This document shows positions 8,391 to 16,882 of a stretch of DNA of 64,000 nt, in pieces. The position numbers were made by a program, and so were the translations under genes. The stretch comes from Actimicrobium antarcticum (GTDB lineage Bacteria; Pseudomonadota; Gammaproteobacteria; Burkholderiales; Burkholderiaceae_D). The stretch is from contig NZ_BAAAZE010000012.1 in NCBI RefSeq assembly GCF_039536745.1, forward strand, positions 1 to 64,000, given 5' to 3'. Numbering within the stretch: position 1 is the first letter of the stretch; each line of letters starts with the position of its first letter. The notes under the pieces were generated by a model. That model did no database searches. It was not told where the DNA came from and saw only the letters and a program-made list of their open reading frames with translations.

Positions 8391-9253
8391 CTACGCCAGT
8401 CAAGGTGGTTTTTCTGACTGCGCTGGCGATGATTGCCTTTGCTGCAAATTCCATACTCTGCCGCATCGCATTGAAACAATCCGGCATTGATCCGGCGACA
8501 TTCACGGTGATACGGATTACCGCGGGCGCGCTGATGCTATGGCTGATCGTGCGGCTGCGCCGCACTACTGCGACTAGCGGGAGCGCTGTGACATCGACCG
8601 GGAACTGGCGCTCGGCACTGGCCCTCTTCGTGTATGCCGCCGGATTTTCGTTTGCGTATATCAGTCTGTCTGCGGCGACCGGCGCCCTCCTTCTTTTTGG
8701 CGCGGTCCAGGCAACCATGATCAGCTACGGCCTCTGGTCTGGCGAACGCATAGGACGCTGGCAAGTTGCCGGCCTGACCCTGGCGTGCATCGGGATTGTT
8801 TTTTTGCTGCTGCCCGGACTATCGGCACCACCGCTGGCCGGTGCCCTGTTGATGGTCTGTGCCGGTATCGCCTGGGGCGTCTATTCGTTGCGCGCCAGAG
8901 GCGCAGGAGATCCGCTCCTGGTCACCGCCGGCAATTTCATGCGGGCAGTCCCGCTGGCGCTGGTCTTCGGCTTGACCATGCTGTCTCACAGTTCAGCCGA
9001 TCCGACCGGCGTCGCCTACGCGATCATCTCGGGCGCCGTGGCGTCGGGACTCGGATACGCGATCTGGTACACCGCCCTGCGCGGATTGACTGCCAGCACC
9101 GCGGCAACCGTGCAACTAAGCGTACCGGTGCTGGCGACCGTAGGCGGCATGCTGTTTCTGGGCGAACCGATCACGCAGCGGTTCGTGCTTGCCTCGGTCG
9201 CGATTCTTGGGGGACTTGCGCTATTCGTTCTCAATGCACGTCGGCGGCGATGA
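8387..9253 (+). CDS. EamA/DMT-family transporter
   Basis: This 288-residue membrane protein has about ten hydrophobic helices and the two-fold EamA repeat of the drug/metabolite transporter superfamily. In the first half, FAANSILCRIALKQSGIDPATFTVIR is the typical N-terminal helix region; in the second half, ASGLGYAIWYTALRGLTASTAATVQLSVPVLATVGGMLFLGEP is the characteristic repeat. These carriers export or import small metabolites and amino acids; the substrate cannot be predicted. The start overlaps the stop of the preceding 32-codon frame by ATGA. Confidence 0.92.
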   Translation: MTTPVKVVFLTALAMIAFAANSILCRIALKQSGIDPATFTVIRITAGALMLWLIVRLRRTTATSGSAVTSTGNWRSALALFVYAAGFSFAYISLSAATGALLLFGAVQATMISYGLWSGERIGRWQVAGLTLACIGIVFLLLPGLSAPPLAGALLMVCAGIAWGVYSLRARGAGDPLLVTAGNFMRAVPLALVFGLTMLSHSSADPTGVAYAIISGAVASGLGYAIWYTALRGLTASTAATVQLSVPVLATVGGMLFLGEPITQRFVLASVAILGGLALFVLNARRRR

Positions 9254-9270
9254 CACGCAAAACCGGCTAG

Positions 9271-10221
9271 TCAGTCGCTCGCCCATTGCGGCAAGTACTC
9301 ACGCGTCACCTTGTCAACTGCGCTTGATTGCAAGGCATCGCGTCGACGCTTCAATGGGTCGCGTTCGCGCAATGTTCCCAGCCATTGCTTGAAGCGGACG
9401 AAGGCCATCGGCGCCAGGGTATTCATGCGCGCCATCTCGCCATTGGTCGCCACAATCACTGCAGAAAACGGTGGTGAATCCAGTAACTCTTGTGCACGCG
9501 GCGCTTGCGCCACCCAGAAATCGTCCTCGTCCTCGCTAAGCCGCACGGGATGCGGGTTGTCGGTCATTTGCTCGCGCCGAATGATATCCACCTCGAGTCC
9601 ATCCTTGTTGACGGCAGTGTATTTCTGCGAATTCCGTATCCGAAACGTAGGGTCAACCTTGCGCAGCACACCGAGCATCGAGCTGTCGACCTGGCTCAAA
9701 GCAGTTGCAAAGGCAACGCGCTTGCGCACATCCCAGAGCAGATCAATGTCACGTGTAGCGAGTGCGTCGTCATCGAAGATCACGCCAGCTGCCGATTCGT
9801 ACGCATAGAGCGCATGAGTTCCGACCACCCGGAAGTGCTCTCCCAGATTGGTTGACGCCAGCCGGTTCAGAATGTCAACGACCAGTGGCGCAACCCGCCC
9901 GACACGTAGTGCGCGGTTCATGCGTTTCTGCCTGCTCAGAGCGATAACCAGGCCAGCACGTCTTTCCTCGGCCAATTCTTTGCGCTGTCGAAATTTTGCG
10001 TAAATCGCTTCGGTCTCCGGAGATCGACGCCCCAGACTTTTCTCGCTACCGGAGGCGCTGGTCCGCACCAGATAGACGTCGCCCGGCGTCGAAGCGGCCC
10101 CTTTGTGCCAGTACATGCCACCGCGAACCTGGGCAGCTTCGACGACGGCTTCTTCGTAGGCTTCAAAAGTCGCTACAGCATCAATATATTGACGCATGGC
10201 GTCGGCGGATCGTTCTAGCAT
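9271..10221 (-). CDS. GSU2403-type nucleotidyltransferase-fold protein
   Basis: The 316-residue protein matches the family described as GSU2403 nucleotidyltransferase-fold proteins (NTP_transf_8). Visible traits are the central VVGTHALYAYE motif, then TRDIDLLWD with the paired acidic residues expected for metal binding in a nucleotidyltransferase active site, and GLEVDIIRRE with a further acidic residue. The C-terminus is basic (RDPLKRRRDALQ). Members are found across proteobacteria, often near mobile or defence genes, and their substrate is unknown. It converges with the EamA gene with a 17-base gap. Confidence 0.8.
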   Translation of the reverse strand: MLERSADAMRQYIDAVATFEAYEEAVVEAAQVRGGMYWHKGAASTPGDVYLVRTSASGSEKSLGRRSPETEAIYAKFRQRKELAEERRAGLVIALSRQKRMNRALRVGRVAPLVVDILNRLASTNLGEHFRVVGTHALYAYESAAGVIFDDDALATRDIDLLWDVRKRVAFATALSQVDSSMLGVLRKVDPTFRIRNSQKYTAVNKDGLEVDIIRREQMTDNPHPVRLSEDEDDFWVAQAPRAQELLDSPPFSAVIVATNGEMARMNTLAPMAFVRFKQWLGTLRERDPLKRRRDALQSSAVDKVTREYLPQWASD

Positions 10222-10721
10222 CGGAGAACTTTCGGTGTTTTATTCCAGTTTTTTACTTTATACCGAATATTTATATAAATCAACGACTTGAATCATTTTT
10301 TAAAGACCATTAAGCATCCGGCATCTCTTCGAGTGTATGGTGAATCAGTCGCAGCACTAAGCTGCACGAAATAGTGCCATCGCCGCAATCAACGCTGGTT
10401 CAGGATGCGGTTCGGATGACATCTGCGGCTCGCCGGCATTCCTTCTTTATTCAGATTTCAACATGCCGATCTTTTGCCGCAAAATGGAACCACATGGAAT
10501 CAAATGGCGACCCATCTCTACCTGGCATTGTGTGTCAGGCCAGCGGCAACGTCACTTGCCGCGGCATCGACAATCCTTTAAGCCAGCAAGAGAGACGCGT
10601 GAACCGGTACGCCACGCCGCATCTGCACTAGCTATCTGCAGCAACCGACTCGCCGAACAAATGGACTTTTTCAAGCACGAGATTGACAGACGTTGATTTA
10701 GCCTTTTTTAAGGACATCACT
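10222..10721. other. 500-bp intergenic region
   Basis: The first 90 bases are AT-rich and probably hold the promoter of the minus-strand nucleotidyltransferase-fold gene. A 7-bp hairpin (GCGGCAA at 10543-10549 with TTGCCGC at 10556-10562) is present. The open frames here look random, and I call no gene. Confidence 0.4.
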
Positions 10722-11120
10722 ATGTTTCGCATCCTGACTCGAAAAATTGCACCGGAGATTGCCAAAGCCGTTACCAAAAATGCCATGAAGTTTGGCGCAG
10801 ACTTTGTTCAGGGAGCGGCCGAAAACGAGTTAAAGGATGTGCTCAAGTTGCCCAATGCGCAGACAGGCAAACCGAATCTGGGTGGTGCGATGGCCAGCAT
10901 TTTGCGTGAGCAATATAAAAACGGCGGGTCGAAGTCAAAAGCTGTGATGGACACCGCCATGAAATCCAGCCCAGCCGTCATCGAGTCCACACCGCAAATC
11001 AATGCAGCCTCACTGCATGCCTATCGCGCAAAAGCAGCCTCGGTGAATTACGCCCCTACCTATACCTCTGTAGGCACGCAGGCATTTATTTCCACGCATG
11101 GCAAAGAGACTAAAAGCTAG
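10722..11120 (+). CDS. Hypothetical protein (132 aa)
   Basis: The ATG at 10722 is preceded by AAGGA with 8-base spacing, which favours it over an in-frame upstream start. The protein is basic and helical in its first half (a MFRILTRKIAPEIAKAVTKN amphipathic start) and richer in Ser, Thr and Ala in its second half (NAASLHAYRAKAASVNYAPTYTS). No cleavable signal peptide or membrane helix is clear, and I do not recognise it. Large gaps on both sides (500 and 580 bases) suggest it is transcribed alone. Confidence 0.6.
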   Translation: MFRILTRKIAPEIAKAVTKNAMKFGADFVQGAAENELKDVLKLPNAQTGKPNLGGAMASILREQYKNGGSKSKAVMDTAMKSSPAVIESTPQINAASLHAYRAKAASVNYAPTYTSVGTQAFISTHGKETKS

Positions 11121-11702
11121 CCCGTACCGTCGATTATTCTGATCATCGCTGCGGCAGTTGTCCGGTTGCTGGCCGTGGCTGTTCAAGATCAGGGAATCAG
11201 CGTACCGAATTGGTCGAGGCCGGAGCCGGATTTGAGACCGGCTTTGCGTGGCAATGGTAATCGCGGGGTACTTCACGGCCCAAAAATGGCGGTTTCCGGA
11301 ACCGCGCTCCAAAGCTTCATCCGTGTTTCCTGCCGGAAGCCGGTCGCGTCGTGCCGACCAAATAAGTTATGCCCAATTTCTGTGAATAACATTGTGCATA
11401 ACCCTATGTAGTGCTTCCGAACGCCAGCATGCAGGCCAGTTGTCAATGCTGCCTTTTATTTCAGCAGCCTCGTTGAGTTGATCGCCGAGACTGCGTGGAA
11501 TCACCGTCACGCTCCTGCCGCTGTCCGACTTACTATCCAAATTCAAGACATCCACCTCAAATCTTATTGCGAATCATTCGCATCTGGACTATTATCAGCG
11601 TCAACACGCAGAGAGACGGACATTCGGTTCCGACTACTTTCTGCCTTTGAATTCAATTTGGGGAATGATTTGAAACAACCATACCGGGCAGCGCGCAAGC
11701 CT
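11121..11702. other. Long leader region upstream of the TonB receptor
   Basis: No convincing gene is present in 582 bases. A Fur-box-like palindrome at 11567-11583 marks the likely promoter of the iron operon. The rest shows short imperfect hairpins only. Confidence 0.4.
11567..11583 (+). promoter_or_regulatory. Candidate Fur box
   Basis: TTGCGAATCATTCGCAT is an almost perfect palindrome around GAATCATTC, the core of proteobacterial Fur operators. It lies 119 bases upstream of the receptor start and fits iron-dependent repression of the following five-gene operon. Confidence 0.65.
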
Positions 11703-14039
11703 ATGAGCCTTCGCGCCAGCAACGACACATCCACCAGATCCGTAAAAAAAACGGGCATCGCAATGGGCCTCTCGACCGCGATTTTCATGCCATTGGCAGC
11801 CATGGCGCAGAGCGCTGCAGTGGCGATTCCCGAAGAAAAAGTACAAGCAGTGGTCGTCTACGGAAAAGCCATTGATCCGAATCCGAATGGCCAGGCAGGC
11901 GCCCCCTACAAGGCAAAAACATCAGGCGATGCACGCCACACTCGCCCGCTGGCAGAAACGCCGCAAACCATTTCTGTCGTCACCAAAGCCGCCATCGATG
12001 ACTCCGGCTTCACCGATCTCAAGCAGATACTGAACGCACAGCCCGGCATTACTCTGGGCACCGGGGAGAACGGCAATGCATTTGGCGACCGATACATCAT
12101 CCGCGGCCAGGAAGCCCGCAGCGATGTTTTTGTCGACGGCTTGCGTGACCCGGGCATGAGCACCCGTGAAAGCTTCGCCATCGAGCAACTGGAAATTTCC
12201 AAAGGACCAAACTCCAGTTTCGCCGGGCGCGGCACCGCTGGCGGCGCCATCAATGCCATCACCAAACAGGCCACACTCGACCTCGACTTCACCCGTTTTT
12301 CGCTGGGCTTGGGAAGTGATCACCAGAAGCGCGTCAGCGTTGATGTGAACAAGGCGATGGGCGACAGCTTTGCCTTGCGCGCCAACGCCCTGTATGGCGA
12401 TGAAGATGTTCCGGGCAGCGCGCCATCGAACCGCAGTCGCCAAGGATTGGCATTGTCGGGATTGTGGGAAATCAACAAGGATCTGAACCTCACACTGGAC
12501 TACTACGGCCTGCGTACCAAAGACCAATCCCCGACGCTGGGCAGCTATCTGGTCGGCACGGTACCGAACCGCGTGCCTGCGACGAACGTACCGGTTTATG
12601 CACAAGCCGACGATTTCCTGAGTTCGAATGTTGACACCGTGACGGCGCGGATCAACTGGAAACTCGCCCCCAACCTGAACCTCACCAGCCTGACCCGTTA
12701 CGGTCAATCAAGTAACGGCTATGTCACGACCGGCGCCTCCAGTGGCACGCGTTACGATGGCGCCACCGGCACTGCCTACACCACCGGCTATCTCGACAAC
12801 GGTCACACGGGCTGGCAGGACGTCGACTATTTTGCCCACCAGAGCAACCTGCGATGGGACAAGCAACTGGCGGGTCTGAAGCACGAATTCATTCTCGGTG
12901 CCGAATACACCGACCACAAGGTCGTCTCGGGCAACTACGGCCTCAGCAATACCGGCGCCTTCAATTGCAAGACCACTGCCGGCATCGGTACCAACAACGG
13001 CTACTGCTTCACGAACAGCAATGGCGTCGCAGTGAGCGATCTGCACAACCTGGCCGGCCGGACCAGCACCCGCCGCAGCTGGAACCAGGACTGGCACGTC
13101 AAGAGTCTGGCCCTCACCGCGATGGACACGGTCGACCTGACCGACAAGATCACGGTATTCGGTGGCGTTCGCGCAGATCATTTTGACTTGTCACTGGTCC
13201 GGCGCAACAACCTCACCGGCGACGTAACCGGCGACTACAGCTATCAGGACACGTTGCTCAACGGTCACGTTGGCCTGAGCTACAAGATCAACAAGCTCGG
13301 CATGGTCTATGCCAGCGCGGCCAGCGCACAGGACATCAATGGCGGCGAAGCCGATTCGGGTACCAGCAGCGGTTACGGTGGCGCCGTGCTGTACCAGAAC
13401 CAGATCGCCGGCGCAAAACCGGAAACCTCGAAAAACCTCGAACTCGGCACCAAGTGGAATCTGCTCGACGAGAAACTGCTCGCCACTGCCGCCATCTTCC
13501 AGACCACGAAATCAGACGTCATGGAAGGCGCCAACTACGATACCGTCGGTACCTTCAACACCGGCAAGAATCGCGTGCACGGCGCCGAATTCGGACTGAC
13601 CGGCAACATGACCGACAAGCTGTCCGGCCAGATCGGCGTGGCGTTCCTGAAATCCAGAGTACTTGATTCGGCGACCGCGACGAACATCGGTAAGCCCTTG
13701 AGCAACTTCGCAGAAAAATCTTATTCGGCACAACTCAAGTATCAGCTCACGGACGCCTTCTCGGTCGGTGCGGCGGCGCGCTATGAAGGCCAGCGTTGCG
13801 GTGGTCAGCCCGACACTGCAGCCGGTTTCAACAGCGCGGGGTATTGCGCCCAACCGGTGCCCGCCTTTACGGTATTCGACCTGTCGGCCGCCTATCGCTT
13901 CAGCAAGAGCCTCGATCTTCGGGTGAACGTGCTCAACGCCGGCGACAAGGATTACTACACGGCGGTGTATCGGTCCGGCTCGTTTCTTTACAAGGGTGAT
14001 GCGCGCGCAGTGCGCCTGACGCTGAACTACAAAATGTGA
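11703..14039 (+). CDS. fiu: TonB-dependent siderophore receptor, Fiu-like
   Basis: This outer-membrane receptor imports ferric siderophores, probably catecholates, using TonB energy. The ATG at 11703 gives 778 residues with a signal peptide (basic start, then GLSTAIFMPLAAMAQS). A TonB box-like VVVYG lies near residue 50. The plug domain contains ETPQTISVVTKAAIDDSGFTDL, then RGQEARSDVFVDGLRDPG and LEISKGPNSSFAGRG, which are typical of the siderophore-receptor subfamily. The remainder is the 22-strand beta barrel. The final residues are RLTLNYKM: methionine ends the chain instead of the usual aromatic residue. A Fur-like box precedes the gene, and PiuC is encoded downstream as in known fiu/piu loci. 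An in-frame extension upstream of 11703 overlaps the Fur box and is rejected. Confidence 0.92.
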   Translation: MSLRASNDTSTRSVKKTGIAMGLSTAIFMPLAAMAQSAAVAIPEEKVQAVVVYGKAIDPNPNGQAGAPYKAKTSGDARHTRPLAETPQTISVVTKAAIDDSGFTDLKQILNAQPGITLGTGENGNAFGDRYIIRGQEARSDVFVDGLRDPGMSTRESFAIEQLEISKGPNSSFAGRGTAGGAINAITKQATLDLDFTRFSLGLGSDHQKRVSVDVNKAMGDSFALRANALYGDEDVPGSAPSNRSRQGLALSGLWEINKDLNLTLDYYGLRTKDQSPTLGSYLVGTVPNRVPATNVPVYAQADDFLSSNVDTVTARINWKLAPNLNLTSLTRYGQSSNGYVTTGASSGTRYDGATGTAYTTGYLDNGHTGWQDVDYFAHQSNLRWDKQLAGLKHEFILGAEYTDHKVVSGNYGLSNTGAFNCKTTAGIGTNNGYCFTNSNGVAVSDLHNLAGRTSTRRSWNQDWHVKSLALTAMDTVDLTDKITVFGGVRADHFDLSLVRRNNLTGDVTGDYSYQDTLLNGHVGLSYKINKLGMVYASAASAQDINGGEADSGTSSGYGGAVLYQNQIAGAKPETSKNLELGTKWNLLDEKLLATAAIFQTTKSDVMEGANYDTVGTFNTGKNRVHGAEFGLTGNMTDKLSGQIGVAFLKSRVLDSATATNIGKPLSNFAEKSYSAQLKYQLTDAFSVGAAARYEGQRCGGQPDTAAGFNSAGYCAQPVPAFTVFDLSAAYRFSKSLDLRVNVLNAGDKDYYTAVYRSGSFLYKGDARAVRLTLNYKM

Positions 14040-14079
14040 GCAGGAGACCAGCAAAAAAGTCCGACTAACATTTCACCCG

Positions 14080-14103
14080 AATGCCGGATTCGCTTCCGGC
14101 ATT
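14080..14103 (+). promoter_or_regulatory. Intercistronic hairpin after the receptor gene
   Basis: AATGCCGGA (14080-14088) pairs with TCCGGCATT (14095-14103), with no U-run after it. It may be an attenuator or mRNA-stabilising stem separating highly expressed receptor mRNA from the downstream enzymes. Confidence 0.4.
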
Positions 14104-14109
14104 GCCCAC

Positions 14110-15267
14110 ATGATGACGAGTTCCATTGCTTCACCCGCACGCCCGCTCCCCAACCGCATTCCGCCCGAGATTCTGTGCGCGCAGGATTACGAATTGCTGG
14201 CGCCGCGCTGCATGGAGTTACCCAGCCACGACTACATCGCAGGCGGCTGCGGGCGAGACACCACCGTAGCGGCCAACCGGTCTGCGTTTGCCCGCTGGGC
14301 CATCTACCCGCGCTTGCTGCGTGACCTGACAACGGGCCACACGCGCGTGACGATTGCGGGCAAGGGCTATGCCCATCCGGTCTTCCTGGCACCAGTGGCG
14401 TTCCAGAAACTGGTCCATCCGCTCGGTGAACTGGAGACAGCACGCGCAGCACAGGTCATGGACAGCTGCATGGTGAGCAGCACGTTATCGTCGGTTCGAC
14501 TCGAAGAAATTGCCGCTGCGGCAGGACCCGATCGCTGGTTCCAGTTGTACTTCCAGCCAGCACAGGAAGGGACGCGCGACCTGGTCAAACGCGCGGAAGA
14601 TGCCGGCTACGGCGCCATCGTGGTAACACTCGACGCCACGATCCAGATCCCAAGCATGCGCGCACTGCGGTCCGGCTTTCGCATGCCGCGCGACTGTGTA
14701 GCGGTCAACTTGCGCGACGAGACGCCCGCAGCATCGGCGCCACTGGGGTCAGGTCAAAGCCGTATTTTTCAGGGAGTGATGCGTACCGCACCCACCTGGC
14801 GCGATCTCGAATGGCTGCTGACCCAGACCAGGTTGCCGGTCTGGGTCAAGGGCGTGCTGCATCCGGAAGATGCCATCGCATTGCAAAGCATGGGCGTCAC
14901 TGGTGTGGTGGTGTCGAACCACGGCGGTCGCAGTCTGGATGGCGCACCTGCCAGCCTCGATGCCCTGCCTGCCATCCGTGCAGCGGTCGGTGCCTCGTTC
15001 CCGTTATTGCTCGACAGTGGCATTCGGTCGGGCGCCGATATTTTCAAGGCACTGGCACTGGGCGCAAATGCCGTCCTGATCGGGCGACTGCAACTGTACG
15101 CCTTGAGCGTGGCCGGCGCGTTGGGTGTGGCCCACATGATCAGGTTGCTGCTGGAGGAACTGGAAGTCTGCATGGCGCTGGCCGGTTGCGCTACCGTGCC
15201 CGACATTCGACCCGATGCGCTCATCGGCCATCACATACCGGTCGACCATGGCCACTCGCCCTGCTGA
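14110..15267 (+). CDS. FMN-dependent alpha-hydroxy-acid oxidizing protein
   Basis: The 385-residue protein belongs to the lactate/glycolate oxidase TIM-barrel family, which oxidises L-2-hydroxy acids with FMN. Visible family motifs are APVAFQKLVHP near residue 96, the WFQLYFQ strand, the catalytic histidine and arginine in VVSNHGGRSLDG, and the phosphate-binding LLLDSGIRSGADIFKALALGANAVLIGR. It lies between the Fiu-like receptor and piuC, an arrangement suggesting that it processes the organic part of an imported iron chelate. That role is inference; the substrate is unknown. It is shorter at the N-terminus than membrane-bound LldD proteins. Confidence 0.9.
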   Translation: MMTSSIASPARPLPNRIPPEILCAQDYELLAPRCMELPSHDYIAGGCGRDTTVAANRSAFARWAIYPRLLRDLTTGHTRVTIAGKGYAHPVFLAPVAFQKLVHPLGELETARAAQVMDSCMVSSTLSSVRLEEIAAAAGPDRWFQLYFQPAQEGTRDLVKRAEDAGYGAIVVTLDATIQIPSMRALRSGFRMPRDCVAVNLRDETPAASAPLGSGQSRIFQGVMRTAPTWRDLEWLLTQTRLPVWVKGVLHPEDAIALQSMGVTGVVVSNHGGRSLDGAPASLDALPAIRAAVGASFPLLLDSGIRSGADIFKALALGANAVLIGRLQLYALSVAGALGVAHMIRLLLEELEVCMALAGCATVPDIRPDALIGHHIPVDHGHSPC

Positions 15268-15282
15268 TAAAGACCTACCACC

Positions 15283-15966
15283 ATGCTGATCACCATCGAC
15301 CATGTCCTGAGCAAAGAAGAAGTCCGACAGTTTCGTCTCCACCTCGACCAGGCTGACTGGGAGGATGGCGCCAATACCGCCGGCAACCTTGCACGCCAGG
15401 CCAAACACAACCTGCAAATCCGGGACGACGCCGACGTTGCCATCAATCTGGGCAACCACATCCTGCGCAAGCTGGGTAACCATCCACGCTTCATCTCGGC
15501 CGCCCTGCCTCGCACGATTTACCCGCCCAGATTCAACCGCTATGCCGGTGGCGGCAGTTATGCGACCCATGTCGACAGCGCCGTGATGCAACTTCCCGGC
15601 CTCCGGCAAAGCCTGCGCAGCGACCTCGCTGCCACCCTGTTTCTGAGCGAACCAGACGACTACGATGGCGGTGAGCTGGAAATCGACGGCGAGTTCGGCG
15701 TGCAAACCATCAAGCTCGCCGCCGGTGCGATGGTGCTGTACCCGTCGTCCAGCCTGCATCGGGTCACGCCGGTCACCCGGGGCGCGCGCGTCGCCGCATT
15801 TTTCTGGATCGAAAGCATGGTGCGCGATGCGGGTGAGCGTGCCCTGCTGTTCGATCTCGATGACACCATCCAGCGGCTCACGCCCACGGTTGCCAGCGAT
15901 GACCAGAACCTCCTCAGACTCACCGGCATATACCATAACCTGCTGCGCCGCTGGGCCATTACCTGA
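15283..15966 (+). CDS. piuC: PKHD-type Fe(II)/2-oxoglutarate hydroxylase PiuC
   Basis: PiuC proteins are 2-oxoglutarate- and iron(II)-dependent dioxygenases encoded next to catecholate-siderophore receptors. The 227-residue length is typical. The metal triad is visible as YATHVDSAVM (His and Asp) and LHRVTPVTRGARVAAFFW (distal His, plus the arginine that binds 2-oxoglutarate). It starts 15 bases after the upstream oxidase gene and is the third gene of the operon. The natural substrate is not established; modification of the siderophore or receptor has been proposed for the family. Confidence 0.94.
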   Translation: MLITIDHVLSKEEVRQFRLHLDQADWEDGANTAGNLARQAKHNLQIRDDADVAINLGNHILRKLGNHPRFISAALPRTIYPPRFNRYAGGGSYATHVDSAVMQLPGLRQSLRSDLAATLFLSEPDDYDGGELEIDGEFGVQTIKLAAGAMVLYPSSSLHRVTPVTRGARVAAFFWIESMVRDAGERALLFDLDDTIQRLTPTVASDDQNLLRLTGIYHNLLRRWAIT

Positions 15967-16020
15967 GCCAGGTGAATTCTCATTTGCCGCATACGCGCAA
16001 TTCTTTTCGAAGGAGTTTTA

Positions 16021-16287
16021 ATGAAATTATCGATCCTTATCCCGCTCCTGTTCGCCGTCGCAACCGGCAGCGCCTGGGCCCACGGCGACGTCAAATGTCC
16101 GCCACATCCGGCAGCAGACTGGAAGCCCCACACCGAACTGGAACAAAAACTGATCAAAGAAGGCTGGCAGATACGCCGCATGGAAAAGTCGGCAAGCTGC
16201 TACGAAGTCTATGCAAAAGACCCGCAAGGCAAGCGCATAGAAGCGTTCTTCGATCCTGTGACATTCGACCGTGTCGACGAAAAATAA
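16021..16287 (+). CDS. Small periplasmic PepSY-type protein
   Basis: This 88-residue protein has a clear signal peptide (MKLSILIPLLFAVATGSAWA, cleavage before HGDV). The mature part is a single PepSY-like unit (EQKLIKEGWQIRRMEKSASCYEVYAKDPQGKRIEAFFDPVTF). Such domains are found near redox and iron-reduction proteins and often act with b-type cytochromes. Its stop overlaps the GTG start of the cytochrome b561 gene by 17 bases, so the two are translationally coupled. An AAGGAG ribosome-binding site precedes the ATG. Confidence 0.85.
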   Translation: MKLSILIPLLFAVATGSAWAHGDVKCPPHPAADWKPHTELEQKLIKEGWQIRRMEKSASCYEVYAKDPQGKRIEAFFDPVTFDRVDEK

Positions 16288-16816
16288 GCATGCGGTCTGG
16301 GATCTGCCGATTCGCCTGATGCACTGGGCGCTGGTGGCCACTGTCGCTGCTGCGTGGATCACCAGCAGCCGCATCGGCGCTGCGCATGAATATTTCGGCT
16401 ACGCTGCAGCCGCGGTCGTCGGTATCCGCCTGGCCTGGGGCTACACCGGCAGCCGCTATGCGCGTTTCACGCAATTCCTCAGCCCGGTTCCGCAAACAAT
16501 CCTGTATCTACGCAGCGTGCTCAACGGCACCGCATCGCGCTACCTCGGTCACAACCCGCTGGGAGGCTGGATGGTCGTCGCCATCCTGTCCTGTGTTGGT
16601 TTGCTTGGCATCACGGGATGGCTGGCAACCACCGAGTGGTTGTGGGGATATGCGTGGCTGGTTGCATTGCATGCCGGAACAGGCTGGTTGCTGCTGGCGT
16701 TGATCGCGCTGCATGTTGCCGGCGTCTTGTTCACGAGCTGGCAGCATCGCGAGAATCTGGTTGCTGCGATGGTGAGCGGAAAAAAGCTGGATCGCGGAGA
16801 CGCCGACATAACGTAA
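16271..16816 (+). CDS. Cytochrome b561-type membrane protein
   Basis: This 181-residue integral membrane protein has four hydrophobic segments. Histidines fit two b hemes: H in LPIRLMHWAL (helix 1), H in GAAHEYFGY (helix 2), and two in WLVALHAGTGWLLLALIALHVAG (helices 3-4). It belongs to the bacterial/Ni-hydrogenase cytochrome b561 family and probably passes electrons across the inner membrane, here plausibly to reduce ferric siderophore with the PepSY protein. Translation starts at GTG 16271 inside the preceding gene. It is the last gene of the iron operon. Confidence 0.85.
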   Translation: MSTKNKHAVWDLPIRLMHWALVATVAAAWITSSRIGAAHEYFGYAAAAVVGIRLAWGYTGSRYARFTQFLSPVPQTILYLRSVLNGTASRYLGHNPLGGWMVVAILSCVGLLGITGWLATTEWLWGYAWLVALHAGTGWLLLALIALHVAGVLFTSWQHRENLVAAMVSGKKLDRGDADIT

Positions 16817-16847
16817 AAAAGCCAGGCAACGTGCCTGGCTTTTTTTA
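16815..16847. terminator. Bidirectional rho-independent terminator
   Basis: GCCAGGCA (16821-16828) pairs with TGCCTGGC (16832-16839), flanked by A-run and T-run. It separates the convergent iron operon and the Old Yellow Enzyme gene and should work in both directions. Confidence 0.9.
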
Positions 16848-16882
16848 CGTTCGAAACGAACGCACTATCTCACGTGTCTGCA

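Noticed and set aside
10486..10515. Second hrp box upstream of the 132-aa gene
   Set aside because: GGAACC is present at about the right spacing but the CCACNNA half is absent, and it lies over 200 bases from the start codon.
10374..10631. 85-codon open frame in the intergenic region
   Set aside because: No ribosome-binding site, unusual amino-acid composition, no recognisable motif.
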